Made by a program: the position numbers and the translations under genes
Assembly (NCBI RefSeq): GCF_900100335.1
Contig: NZ_FNFE01000005.1
Coordinates: 310,001 to 374,000, forward strand
DNA length: 64,000 bases
Source: Natronorubrum texcoconense
Lineage (GTDB): Archaea > Halobacteriota > Halobacteria > Halobacteriales > Natrialbaceae
Direction: 5' to 3'
Notes under the pieces: model-generated
Databases searched by the model: none
What the model was told of the DNA's origin: nothing
What the model saw: only the letters and a program-made list of their open reading frames with translations
In this document: positions 26,693 to 35,863 of the stretch, in pieces
How the letters are laid out: each line of letters starts with the position of its first letter
Position numbering within the stretch: position 1 is the first letter of the stretch

Positions 26693-27964
26693 TCAGGGGA
26701 GGAACGAAGCGGGATCTTTCTCGTACAGTTCCCACATCGTGATCTTCGCGTTGCGGATCTCTGAACGACGTGCGTGCGCTGAACCGGCGAGGTCGTCCCA
26801 CGTGAGGATTCCTGGAAAGATGAGTGGGATCGTATACGACTCGATCGAGTCCCAGTTCGGCGCATCGCTGGTGAACTCGTCAGCGACGAGTTCGGTCGTT
26901 CCATCGGTGTATCGGTCGCCCACGTAATCGGGTTTCACGCCGAGTCCTACCTTGTAGGGATAGGCGACCCAGTGCCATCGTTGGCCAGCCCCGTGATGAA
27001 CGGCCGGCGACCACGTATAGACCTCGCCAGGGTGGAGCTGTTTGGTATCGCCAGGATGGTCCGTTTCGAGATCGCGCCACATTTCGACGGTCCACTCGCC
27101 GTCTTCCCACGTCCCGGTGGCCTTCCAATCCGCCGCACTTCCATGGGGTTCACGCAACGGTCGTCGCGGGATCATCGCGCCCTCCCACTCCGCGACAGCC
27201 GGATCGAACGCCACTGCATCCTCCAGTTCTAGGGCGTACGTCCCGTCCTGTTGGTCTGGGAGATTCCCGTCACGAATCTCCGTATAGTCGAGCGCACCGC
27301 CGTCGACCACGTCCGGGTCCCACATGTACTCGGGGCCGTCCTCGGGGTCCCAATTTTGGGTCGTGTACGTATTTTGGCCCTGATCGCTGTGACGATACTC
27401 GAGGACGTGGTGGTCCGTCCCGTAGCCCTTCGGGTTACTACGATGCGCACGCCACATCGGCAGGTCGAGAAACACGCCATCGGCTTTCAGCTGCTCGAGT
27501 TCGTGCTGTGGTCTAACCGCTTGCCAGTCGTTTTCCCACCACTCTCCCGCACATGCCTGTGGGATGTACTTCCGGATATCCGTCTTGTCTAACCCGTCCG
27601 GCCCAAAGTGTTCGTGTTCGCGGACGTCCGATTCGGGGACCTGACTGGGTAGAGACCGCTGGCCGGTGTGGACGGTCAACCACCCCCCGAACTGCTCGGC
27701 ACCCGTCACGGAGCCGTCGTCCAACAGAAAGCTAACGCGATCTTCGTAAAATCCGGTATGATTCTCGTGGTCGCCTCTGGCAACCCACGGCGACGGACTG
27801 CCGAACTGTTGCCACTCCCCGTCCTGATAGACGAGCATATCGTGGAGCCAGCCACCGGGATCGGGTTGCTCCCACGCGAATCGGAAGTAGATCTGTTGCT
27901 CGTTGAATGCGATCCGTGTCCGTAACCGTTTGACGGTCTCTTTGGGTCGCCAGTCGGGAGTCAC
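26693..27964 (-). CDS. ethylbenzene-dehydrogenase-like haem-binding domain protein
   Basis: 423 aa, with GTG as likely start at 27964; a stop codon lies three codons upstream. Conserved features of the EB_dh/DMSO-reductase gamma-like haem b family: IAFNEQQIYFRFAWEQPD near the start, the DRVSFLLDDGSV strand, many Trp and His residues, and the ending AKITMWELYEKDP. It lacks the first strands usually seen and has no signal peptide, so it may be N-terminally truncated or cytoplasmic. Relatives pass electrons to or from molybdenum enzymes in periplasmic respiration. It is flanked by a rubredoxin-like gene and an MFS gene on the same strand, which suggests a small redox operon. Confidence 0.75.
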   Translation of the reverse strand: MTPDWRPKETVKRLRTRIAFNEQQIYFRFAWEQPDPGGWLHDMLVYQDGEWQQFGSPSPWVARGDHENHTGFYEDRVSFLLDDGSVTGAEQFGGWLTVHTGQRSLPSQVPESDVREHEHFGPDGLDKTDIRKYIPQACAGEWWENDWQAVRPQHELEQLKADGVFLDLPMWRAHRSNPKGYGTDHHVLEYRHSDQGQNTYTTQNWDPEDGPEYMWDPDVVDGGALDYTEIRDGNLPDQQDGTYALELEDAVAFDPAVAEWEGAMIPRRPLREPHGSAADWKATGTWEDGEWTVEMWRDLETDHPGDTKQLHPGEVYTWSPAVHHGAGQRWHWVAYPYKVGLGVKPDYVGDRYTDGTTELVADEFTSDAPNWDSIESYTIPLIFPGILTWDDLAGSAHARRSEIRNAKITMWELYEKDPASFLP

Positions 27965-28105
27965 GTCGAATCAATCAGTCAGGGGATTTCTTGTATTGAT
28001 GGGTGACTGATGGACGTCGTTGCATACCACGATTGGGACGTCGCTTGTTCCGTCGCCAACGAAGCGATGACGTGATCAGATGAGGGGAAAGGACCGCGAC
28101 GAAAA

Positions 28106-28327
28106 TCAGTCCTCTTCCCAATAATACAAGTCCTCTCTCGGCCCGGTGCATCCCGGACATTCTTTTGGGAGCGTGTCCCCGAGTCGTCCCATCTCTCCGC
28201 ATTCCTGGCACCGCCACATCGTGTGAGTTTGGCTCTCGGGGTCTCGCGGTTCGCCGAGCGGGATCTCGGTTTCCTCTTTGTTATCACGGTCGTCTCGGGT
28301 GGATTGGGAATTGCTATCGAAACTCAT
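28106..28327 (-). CDS. rubredoxin-like zinc-ribbon protein (DUF7130-like)
   Basis: 73 aa from the ATG at 28327. The C-terminal half is WRCQECGEMGRLGDT and then KECPGCTGPREDLYYWEED, i.e. two CxxC knuckles in the rubredoxin spacing. The first 35 residues are polar and acidic. Similar haloarchaeal proteins are annotated as rubredoxin-like DUF7130. It could bind iron and transfer electrons, or bind zinc as a structural unit. It precedes the haem protein by 141 bp in the same orientation, which supports an electron-carrier role. Confidence 0.75.
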   Translation of the reverse strand: MSFDSNSQSTRDDRDNKEETEIPLGEPRDPESQTHTMWRCQECGEMGRLGDTLPKECPGCTGPREDLYYWEED

Positions 28328-28554
28328 CACGAATCAACCTACGATTCCATGGCATGTTAAAGCACACCATTGTTGCAGTGAGACTCAGCGGATTCGTTTC
28401 AGCTCAATCGCTGTTCTTTCTTTCAGTCGGTTGTGTAGGGATTTCGGGGCCAGTATACAGGAGTATCACGACGGCATCGTCGGCGCAGTCCGGTTCGGAC
28501 GCGTTAGCGAGATACTGCGATCGGTTGCGAGCCGATCCAATGCTCGGTGGCCCC
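28328..28554. other. intergenic, nothing recognised
   Basis: 227 bp upstream of the rubredoxin-like gene and downstream of the pirin gene. No gene or repeat was seen. Confidence 0.3.
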
Positions 28555-29307
28555 TCACCGACCGATAGTCCCCTGACGGGTGATCGGCGCGTCGGGATCG
28601 ATGCAAAACGCGACGAGCAGCGTCTCGGTTTCAGCGGTGACCGTCAGCCCGTCTCCGTCGACGAGCAGGCCGCTCTCCGTCTCGTCGAAGCGCGTTCCAT
28701 CGGCCGTCACCGCGCCCTCGAACACGTAGAAGTAGGTGTCCCAGTCGGTCTTCGTCGGCAAGTCGACGCTGGCACCCTCCTCGAGGTGGACGTCGTAGAA
28801 GTGGACGTCGTTGCGCACGGACAGCGGCGCGTCGGAGCCCTCGGGACCGAAGAGGTGTCGCCACTCGTTGGCGACCGGATCAGCGATCGGTTCGTGCTGG
28901 ATGGTCGGCGGGAGATCGAGACTGTGCGGCCGGACGAAGATCTGTAACATTCGCAGCGGCGGATCGTCCGCGAGCGTGCGTTCTTCGTGCCAGAAGCCGC
29001 TGCCGGCGTTCATTACCATCAGGTGCTCGGAGTCGGTAACTAGCTGGTTTCCCTGTCGGTCGTCGTGGCGCATCACGCCGGACGGGACCCACGAGATGAT
29101 CTCCTCGTTCTGGTGGGGATGCATCGAGATCAGCGTCTCGGGATCCATGAACGACTCGACGACGGTTGCGAGGGGGCCGTAACCGTGATCGTCGTGCTCC
29201 GGATGGTTGTGTCCGGGAAAGTTGAAGTGAATTCGAAACCGTCCCTGATTCTGCGAGATCTCCGTGCGCGGCGCTTTGTAGAGTTTCGTCGTGGACTCAG
29301 GGTTCAT
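28555..29307 (-). CDS. pirin-family bicupin protein
   Basis: 250 aa from the ATG at 29307, chosen over 29367 because family similarity starts at about LYKAPRTE. The N-terminal cupin shows FNFPGHNHPEHDDHGYGPL, then SMHPHQNEEIISWV and MVMNAGSGFWHEER, giving the His, His, Glu, His metal set of pirins. A second, degenerate cupin follows (DTYFYVFEGAV). Pirins bind Fe(II) and act as quercetinase-like dioxygenases or redox-sensing co-regulators; the actual role in haloarchaea is unproven. It stands alone. Confidence 0.87.
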   Translation of the reverse strand: MNPESTTKLYKAPRTEISQNQGRFRIHFNFPGHNHPEHDDHGYGPLATVVESFMDPETLISMHPHQNEEIISWVPSGVMRHDDRQGNQLVTDSEHLMVMNAGSGFWHEERTLADDPPLRMLQIFVRPHSLDLPPTIQHEPIADPVANEWRHLFGPEGSDAPLSVRNDVHFYDVHLEEGASVDLPTKTDWDTYFYVFEGAVTADGTRFDETESGLLVDGDGLTVTAETETLLVAFCIDPDAPITRQGTIGR

Positions 29308-29551
29308 AACCGATGTTGGGGCCGGAGCCTCATATGCGCGCGGTGACGAGTGCGTTACCGGGTCCACTCGTTTACGTACCCAACCACTCTCTCGCGAATT
29401 CGTGCCGGGTCCCCGACCGATCGTCCGGAGGACCGATAGCCGCTCGAGAGAAAAAACGACCGCCGGCGGTCCGGATCAGGGACTGCGACGACTCGAGCCC
29501 GTATAGATCAGGGGGTAGACAAAAGACGGCACGGATCGACAATCGACGCCG

Positions 29552-30778
29552 ATGGATTCGTCGAAACTGAACCGCCGGACCTACCTCGGTGCCACAACGG
29601 CAGCGGTGGGACTTACAGGCCGTACCGACGCCGCGAACGGTCCGTCGGAGTCGGAGGTCGAGGACGGAGCGAACGACTCGAGCGAGTACCCGGACGGTGC
29701 GGGAACCGACGACGACTTCGAGGAGCTAGATCGCTGGGACGTCGAGGGGGCCACCCTGTCGGCCGACGAGGGTCGCGTGCTCGTCGGCTCGCAGAGCGCT
29801 CGACTCGAGACCGACGAGGAACCGGCGACGCTCTCGAAATCGTTCTCGGAGTCGCGCGAACTGACGGACGTCGTTCCCGGCGTCGCGGTCGCGTCGGAGG
29901 AGCTGGTGGTCCCGTGGCTGCGACTGGTCGACAGCGACGGGGAAACGATCGAGTACCGTCGCACGGTGACCGGCGACCTGCCGCTCGAGCGATACAATTT
30001 CGGCGTAACCGACGTCGACGACGGGTTCGACGCGACGAGCGTCGACGAGGTACACCTACGGATCCCCGAAGGGGACGACGACGAACGGACAATCTGGTTC
30101 GACGACTTCCACTTCACCCCTCGCCCGGAGACGGGAAAGGTGATGATCCAGTTCGACGACACCCACGTCACCGACTACACGGAGGCGCTGCCGCTTCTCG
30201 AGGAGTACGACTATCCCGCGGTGACGTTCATCAACCCGGACTACGTCGACGGCGGCGATGTCGGCGGTGACCCGCGAATGACGACCGATCAGCTACACGA
30301 ACTCCACGACGCCGGCTGGTGTATCGCGAACCACACCGTGAGCCACCCGGAACTCCCGGAACTCGACGCCGAGGAACAGGAGGTCGAGATCCGCGAGGGG
30401 AAGGCGTGGCTCGAGGCGCAGGGGTTCGAGGAGGGTGCCCAGTACTTCGCCTACCCGTTCGGCGAGTACGAGGAGACGACGCTCGAACTCGTCGACGACT
30501 ACCACGCGATCGGCTTCGGCGGCGGCCAACCGGTACAGGGGTACACCACGAATACCGTGCTGGCCTCCCGAATCGCCGAACCGGACGACGAGCGCATCGA
30601 GACCGAACTCGAGCGCACGGCTGAGATGGGCGGGATCACGTCGATGTTCTACCACCGGCTCGAGGACGATGACCTCGAGGCGTTCGAGACGCTGGTCGAA
30701 ACGCTCCGCGAGTACGAGTCTCGGGGTGAACTCGAGGTGATTTTGCCGCAGGATCTCGAGCGGGAGTTCCTCTTTTGA
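29552..30778 (+). CDS. secreted polysaccharide deacetylase (NodB-like)
   Basis: 408 aa. The N-terminus NRRTYLGATTAAVGLTG is a Tat-type signal. Residues about 45-195 form a beta-sandwich, carbohydrate-binding-like domain, acidic and rich in Val and Asp. The NodB deacetylase domain spans about 200-395: VMIQFDDTHVTDYTEAL (catalytic Asp pair), then CIANHTVSHPELPELDAEEQ (metal His pair), and YFAYPFGEYEE. It would remove N-acetyl groups from extracellular polysaccharide or glycan. The stop is followed within three bases by the decayed PIN-domain remnant. Confidence 0.87.
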   Translation: MDSSKLNRRTYLGATTAAVGLTGRTDAANGPSESEVEDGANDSSEYPDGAGTDDDFEELDRWDVEGATLSADEGRVLVGSQSARLETDEEPATLSKSFSESRELTDVVPGVAVASEELVVPWLRLVDSDGETIEYRRTVTGDLPLERYNFGVTDVDDGFDATSVDEVHLRIPEGDDDERTIWFDDFHFTPRPETGKVMIQFDDTHVTDYTEALPLLEEYDYPAVTFINPDYVDGGDVGGDPRMTTDQLHELHDAGWCIANHTVSHPELPELDAEEQEVEIREGKAWLEAQGFEEGAQYFAYPFGEYEETTLELVDDYHAIGFGGGQPVQGYTTNTVLASRIAEPDDERIETELERTAEMGGITSMFYHRLEDDDLEAFETLVETLREYESRGELEVILPQDLEREFLF

Positions 30779-31001
30779 GATCTAAGCGAGATTCCCGAAG
30801 TGGTTTTCAAATCTGTTTCAACAGCAGAGACATCTGCACTACGGGACGAATATATCGATAGTTGGCCTCGCGCGGACAAGTGATGCCGATTATTTGATCA
30901 CAACTGACGGCGATTTCGACGGCCTTTGGGACGATGAAGACGTGAAATACGTCAACTCCATTCTAACTGAAAAACGCGAGAGATTATCACTGATCGACTG
31001 A
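30779..31001 (+). pseudogene. remnant of a PIN-domain (VapC-like) toxin gene
   Basis: Two adjoining frames together read like the C-terminal two thirds of a PIN-domain protein. Frame 1 (30782-30883) gives LSEIPEVVFKSVSTAETSAL then RDEYIDSWPRAD. Frame 2 (about 30866-31001) gives LARTSDADYLITTDGDFDGL and ends LTEKRERLSLID. The acidic TTDGDFD of the PIN active site is kept. The joint lies where the two frames share the same bases, consistent with a small deletion. There is no start, no upstream part and no antitoxin. The family call is by motif recognition. Confidence 0.5.
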
Positions 31002-31118
31002 TAAGACGGTCTGTGATACGTGTGTGGCCTGTATTGATCAGTTCGATCCACCAGATAGGTGGAATGAGTTCCACAGTGGAGCGATCTTTCAAGGTCTACG
31101 TCCACTAAGAGTCGCTTA

Positions 31119-31358
31119 ATGTTAGGTCACCAGATCACCCTCACCGTCGACGGGGAACAGGAGCAGTTGACGGTGAAGGGACGCGGCGACGTTCACGCCT
31201 CGAGCAAGTATCGCGTGAACGTCCTTCCAATCGACGTCGAACGGGCGATTCTGTCGGCCGCTGACGACGCGAAGATCGATAGGGAAGATGATGCCGCCGC
31301 TCCCACTGACAGCCCGGCAGGCAGCCGAACGAACAGTCAGGAGGGTGAGCTACGATGA
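31119..31358 (+). pseudogene. fusion remnant of xanthine-dehydrogenase-family 2Fe-2S and FAD subunits
   Basis: A 79-aa frame. Its first 18 residues, MLGHQITLTVDGEQEQLTV, match the beta-strand start of the small 2Fe-2S (CoxS-type) subunit. From about residue 22 it reads GDVHASSKYRVNVLPIDVER, which looks like the C-terminal end of the FAD-binding (CoxM-type) subunit. All iron-sulphur cysteines and the FAD-binding body are missing. The simplest explanation is an in-frame deletion joining the two genes. The stop overlaps the large-subunit start as ATGA, the expected spacing if the FAD subunit once sat there. It is open, so it may still be translated. Confidence 0.5.
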
Positions 31359-33787
31359 GCGACGCGGACTCTGCGGATGCAACGCGGGGGGTCGAACTGG
31401 ACGCTGACGACGCCGATGGTGACACGGGTGATACGTACACGGGGTCTCGCGAAAAACGCCGGGAGGACGTCGCGTTGCTGACCGGCCGTGCCGAGTACAC
31501 CGACGATCACGAGCCGCCGGGAACGGTCTCCCTCGCGTTCGTCCGGAGCGAGCACGGCCACGCTGACCTGAAGGAAATCGACACGTCAACCGCCGAGGCG
31601 ATGGACGGCGTGATCGGCGTGTACACGTGGAACGATCTCGAGGCGTCGCCGTCGCCGGGTCGACTCCCGCTTTCGGGACTGGAAGGGGATATCCCGGCCC
31701 ATCCGGTGCTCGCGACGGATCGTGTACGATACCACGGCCAGCCCATCGCGGCTGTCGTCGCCGAGGACCGGTATCGCGCACGCGACGGTGTCGCGGCGGT
31801 CGACGTCGAGTACGAGCCGCTCGAGGCGGTGGTCGACCCGCAGGACGCAGCGACCGATCCGAACGCGCCCCAACTATTCGCGGAAGCACCGGACAACGTC
31901 GCGACATCCGCGGAGCTCGGCGACGCCGATGCGACCGACAGGGCGTTCGATGCGGCCGATCGGACGGTGGAGATCGACCTGACGAACAACCGGTTGATCC
32001 CGTCTGCGCTCGAGCCTCGGGCGGCTATCGCGGAGTTCGATCCCGACGAGGGGTTCACCGTCACGATGACCAGCCAGTCGCCACACGGCCACCGTCGGAA
32101 GCTGGCTCACACCCTTGGCGTTCGCGAAGGAGAGATCCGCGTCATCTCGCCCCACGTCGGCGGCGGATTCGGTCACAAGGGCCACCACCATCCCGGCGAG
32201 GCGATGGCGGCCTGGTGTGCCCGCGACCTCGATCGACCCGTCAAGTGGACCGCGACGCGGAGCGAGAACTACCTCGAGGGCGCACACGGGCGCGACCACC
32301 GCACAACCGCAGCGCTGGCGGTCGACCACGACGGGTCGATCCGTGGGCTCAGAGCCGAAACCTACGCCAACGTCGGTGGCTACGGACTCGGCGTCGGTGC
32401 CTCGATGCCCGCTCGGTACGGCCGGCTGCTGGCCAGTCAGTACGCGATCGATGCGATCCGCTGTGAGACGCACACCGTCTTCACCAACACGGCGCCGATC
32501 CACTCCTACCGCGGCGCCGGCCGTCCCGAAGCGATATACGTCACCGAGCGGCTGGTCGACGTCGCCGCCGACGAACTCGGGATAGATCCCGTCGAACTCC
32601 GGCAACGGAACCTCATCCCGTCCGGCGCATTTCCGTACGAGACGCCCGTCGGAGCGACGTACGACTCGGGGGACTACGAACCCGCGATGGAGAGAGCGCT
32701 CGAGGCGATCGGGTACGACGACCGTCGCGACCGCTCCGGGACTACCTGGGATAGCTCGGGTGAAGACGTCGAGAACGGGGCGATCGACGACGGCCGACTT
32801 CGCGGTGTCGGGATCGCCAACTACGTCGAGTCCACCGGCGGCGGCTTCGAGAGCGGGCTCGTCCGCGTCCTTCCCGACGGCGACGTAGAAGTGTACGCGG
32901 GGACCCACTCGCACGGACAGGGCCACGAGACGACCTACGCCCAGCTCGTCGCGGATGCCCTCTCCCTCCCGATCGAGCGGATCCACGTCTCCGAGGGCGA
33001 CACCGAAGCGATCCCCACCGGAACGGGCACCTTCGGGAGCCGGTCGACGATCGTCGGCGGTAACGCGGTCGTCACGAGCGCCGAGAAAGTGCTCTCGAAG
33101 GTGCGTCGGATCGCGGCTGCCGAACTCGAGGTCGATCCGGAGCGAGTCGTCTACGACGGCGGAGCGTTCACGGTGTCCGGAACGGACGGGTCTGAGGCGG
33201 CCACAGCCAGCGCGCGCGGCGATGAGGTTTCGTTCGCGGCCGTCGCCGAGGCGGCGTACGGTAGAGGGCTTCCCGACGACCTCGAGCCGGGGCTGGAGGC
33301 GACGACGTTCTACGAACTCGACGGAACGGCGTACACGTTCGGCACCCACGCCTGCATCGTCGCCGTCGATCCCGCCACCGGCGACGTGGAACTCGAGCGC
33401 TATCTCGCCGTCGACGACTGCGGCGAACGGGTCAACCCCACTATCGTCGAGGGCCAGGTCCACGGCGGCGTCGCACAAGGGATCGCGCAGGCGCGCTACG
33501 AGCAGGTCGCCTACGACGATGACGGCACGCTCCTGACCGACGCGATGGACAGCTACGGCGTCCCGCGAGCCGCCGACCTCCCGCAGATCGAGACCGACGC
33601 AACGGTTACTCCGAGCCCCCTGAACGAACTCGGAGTCAAGGGAATCGGCGAGGCCGGGACCATCGCCGCGCCGCCGGCCGTCGTAAACGCCGTCTGTGAC
33701 GCGCTCGACGTCGCTCACATCGACATGCCGCTTACTGAAGAGCGTGTCTGGCGCGCAGTTTCGGAGGAGCGAGGCGACGTGAATTAG
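31355..33787 (+). CDS. molybdopterin-binding subunit of a xanthine-dehydrogenase/CoxL-form-II-like enzyme
   Basis: 810 aa, full length for the family. Aldehyde-oxidase N-terminal domain: GRAEYTDDHEPPGTVSLAFV. Molybdopterin-binding core: PHVGGGFGHKGHHHPGEAMA and SYRGAGRPEAIYVTERLVD (the form-II AYRGAGR-type active-site loop rather than the CO-dehydrogenase AYRCSFR loop), then GQGHETTYAQ, and the ELGVKGIGEAGTIAAPPAVV segment carrying the catalytic Glu. It would oxidise purines, aldehydes or N-heterocycles, but needs 2Fe-2S and FAD partners that seem deleted just upstream (31119-31358). It is either an orphan that borrows partners encoded elsewhere or on its way to loss. Confidence 0.9.
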   Translation: MSDADSADATRGVELDADDADGDTGDTYTGSREKRREDVALLTGRAEYTDDHEPPGTVSLAFVRSEHGHADLKEIDTSTAEAMDGVIGVYTWNDLEASPSPGRLPLSGLEGDIPAHPVLATDRVRYHGQPIAAVVAEDRYRARDGVAAVDVEYEPLEAVVDPQDAATDPNAPQLFAEAPDNVATSAELGDADATDRAFDAADRTVEIDLTNNRLIPSALEPRAAIAEFDPDEGFTVTMTSQSPHGHRRKLAHTLGVREGEIRVISPHVGGGFGHKGHHHPGEAMAAWCARDLDRPVKWTATRSENYLEGAHGRDHRTTAALAVDHDGSIRGLRAETYANVGGYGLGVGASMPARYGRLLASQYAIDAIRCETHTVFTNTAPIHSYRGAGRPEAIYVTERLVDVAADELGIDPVELRQRNLIPSGAFPYETPVGATYDSGDYEPAMERALEAIGYDDRRDRSGTTWDSSGEDVENGAIDDGRLRGVGIANYVESTGGGFESGLVRVLPDGDVEVYAGTHSHGQGHETTYAQLVADALSLPIERIHVSEGDTEAIPTGTGTFGSRSTIVGGNAVVTSAEKVLSKVRRIAAAELEVDPERVVYDGGAFTVSGTDGSEAATASARGDEVSFAAVAEAAYGRGLPDDLEPGLEATTFYELDGTAYTFGTHACIVAVDPATGDVELERYLAVDDCGERVNPTIVEGQVHGGVAQGIAQARYEQVAYDDDGTLLTDAMDSYGVPRAADLPQIETDATVTPSPLNELGVKGIGEAGTIAAPPAVVNAVCDALDVAHIDMPLTEERVWRAVSEERGDVN

Positions 33788-33793
33788 TTCGTC

Positions 33794-34414
33794 TCAGAGA
33801 AGGCTTTCCGCGATGGACCCGATGACTCGAGCGAGTCCGTTGAGAGCGTGAAGCGTCGCGAGTCCGATGAGTATCCCGAGTGGAACGGCGATCAACGACT
33901 CGATCCACGTGTCGATCGTCCAGACTTCCCATAGGACAGGTTCGCCGACCGGCGAGAGAACCAGCGCGAGCGAGGTGACGCCAGCGAGTAAGACAAACAG
34001 CGGAAGCAAGAAGGCTATCACGCCTTTGATGGCGAGAAAACCGATTCCTTTCCACGTCGTGTCAGCGGTTACGAGCTCGCGAAGTGCAGCGCCCCAGCCG
34101 TACGTGAGGGGATTCACTCCGGATGTGGGAGATTGGATGTTCGTTCCAAGCAAGCGATTGGTCAACTGCCGTTCGAGCTCTGCCGCACCGCGAGTTCCGG
34201 CGAGCAGAACGAGAAAGATGGGGATACCAACGAGCACAAAAGTGAGAACAAGCGCGGCGAAAAACCCGAAAAAGATGCCGATGAAATAGAGGCCGCCGAC
34301 AAAGCTCGTAACGAAGAGGTAGAGGAGATTTCGGTAGGTCTGGCGCTCCGTAACGACCCCAACGAAATCAGTGAGTCCTGATTGCGCACGATCTCGTTGT
34401 TCGTCTGACACCAT
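33794..34414 (-). CDS. membrane protein with putative sensor domain (PF13796-like)
   Basis: 206 aa with four predicted membrane spans: LLYLFVTSFVGGLYFIGIFF, ALVLTFVLVGIPIFLVLLAG, IAFLLPLFVLLAG and LIAVPLGILIGLATL. The TYRNLLYL entry and the GIPIFLV-ALERxL-NRLLGT region match the 'putative sensor' membrane domain found alone or fused to histidine kinases. No kinase or HTH domain is attached here. It converges with the molybdopterin gene, whose stop is 6 bp from its own. Function unknown. Confidence 0.75.
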   Translation of the reverse strand: MVSDEQRDRAQSGLTDFVGVVTERQTYRNLLYLFVTSFVGGLYFIGIFFGFFAALVLTFVLVGIPIFLVLLAGTRGAAELERQLTNRLLGTNIQSPTSGVNPLTYGWGAALRELVTADTTWKGIGFLAIKGVIAFLLPLFVLLAGVTSLALVLSPVGEPVLWEVWTIDTWIESLIAVPLGILIGLATLHALNGLARVIGSIAESLL

Positions 34415-34675
34415 GTGATAATTACTCGAGAGCTGTTACAAACCGTTTGTGATCGAATTCAGCGTTTGGTTTGACTGTCGTCATGAGGACGTACGCTTGG
34501 TGAGCGCGTTTTTCACGCCACAGCGTAAGACACGGCCGAAGAGGCTGCTCTCGACAGATTTGTTTCTATCGAGAGATAGTCGTTCGGAGACCGCGACGAA
34601 AGGTGGACAGCTACTGCGCAACGGAAGCCGCTACTCCGCGATGCCGTCTAGCACAATCAACCTCGAGCGGTCCGG

Positions 34676-35863
34676 CTACCGTCCGGAAGTACCGACGGTG
34701 ACGGCCCAGATGCCGACGACGGTGGCGACGAGCGTCAACAAGATTGCGACGAGGTAGCCGTCGGTGTACGCGACGCTCGCGGTTCCGAGCGGCGGCATCG
34801 CCAGCGCAGTGACGCCGATCGCGATATTGAATACGCCGACGATGGCAGTGTCCTTTTCGGGGGAGTATACGTTCATGAGAAGCGGGATGTACAGCGTTGC
34901 TGTACCGCCGAGACCGAGCCCGATTAGGATGATTGCGAGCGCCAGGGCCGAAACAGTGGGGACGAACAGCAGGACGATACCGCCAGCCGCACAGAGGAGT
35001 GACGCGAGGTAGGCACGTCTCGAGCCCACGACGTCGGCGAGATAACCGCTACCGATCCGCGAGATGATGCTGACGCCGCCGATCAGACCGAACGCGAGTG
35101 ATGCACCGGCCGCCGTCAGCCCGCGGTGGGCGAACAGGTCGACGGCGTAGGCGGCGAGTAGCTGGTACCACGCAAAGGAGAGGGCGATTCCGACGAACAG
35201 TATCCGAAACGTCCGCGTTCCGCTCAGACGGGAGAGCCACTCGAGCAGTTCGTCGACGCTCTCGGTCGACTGCTCGGCCCACTGCGGTCGGCGACAAACG
35301 AGCGCCGAGAGCACGAACGCGAATGCGGTCAGCGACATGATGAGAAGAAAACCCCGACGCACGCCTACCTCGGTAAAGGTGAACTGCCAGATCGGCGGCA
35401 GGACTGTCAGTCCGAGCCCGTTGCCGACGAAGATGAGTCCCGTCGCCGCACCGCGACGGCGCTCGAACCAACGTGGCACGATCGACGCGACGAGAACGAA
35501 CACCGTCCCGAGTGCGAGTCCCAGAACGGCGAAGACGACGGTCAGCCCGGCGACCGAACTCGTGACGTACAGTGAGGGAGCGATACCGCCCGTCGCGATC
35601 GCACAGACGAGCAACACCGCTCGAGCCGAAAATCGCGCGCCGAACACCCCGACGAGACCGGAGCCGATAAAGAACGTAAAGAGCATGATCGCGAACACGC
35701 CCGAGAGCGCGAGCGACGAGATGCCGAAGGCGTCGCGGAACGGCCCGTGGAAGATCCCGTACGACAGCGGCGTCCCGAAGGTGAAGACCATCGCAACGGC
35801 GCCGACGATCGCCACCAACCAGCTGTAGCGACTATCGGGACGTTCGACAGAGTCGGTTCGCAC
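34676..35863 (-). CDS. MFS transporter, OFA/monocarboxylate-like
   Basis: 395 aa with a GTG start at 35863; about 12 membrane segments. The start YSWLVAIVGAVAMVFTFGTP and FSARAVLLVCAIATGG, with the duplicated SRIGSGYLADVVGSRRAYLA loop, fit the oxalate:formate antiporter/monocarboxylate transporter branch. Probable substrates are small carboxylates. It stands alone; the upstream region 35864-36394 is gene-poor, so it is probably regulated on its own. Confidence 0.85.
   Translation of the reverse strand: MRTDSVERPDSRYSWLVAIVGAVAMVFTFGTPLSYGIFHGPFRDAFGISSLALSGVFAIMLFTFFIGSGLVGVFGARFSARAVLLVCAIATGGIAPSLYVTSSVAGLTVVFAVLGLALGTVFVLVASIVPRWFERRRGAATGLIFVGNGLGLTVLPPIWQFTFTEVGVRRGFLLIMSLTAFAFVLSALVCRRPQWAEQSTESVDELLEWLSRLSGTRTFRILFVGIALSFAWYQLLAAYAVDLFAHRGLTAAGASLAFGLIGGVSIISRIGSGYLADVVGSRRAYLASLLCAAGGIVLLFVPTVSALALAIILIGLGLGGTATLYIPLLMNVYSPEKDTAIVGVFNIAIGVTALAMPPLGTASVAYTDGYLVAILLTLVATVVGIWAVTVGTSGR

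Noticed and set aside
31874-33718. 614-codon minus-strand frame opposite the molybdopterin subunit
   Set aside because: It overlaps a clearly conserved enzyme and has no recognisable motif.
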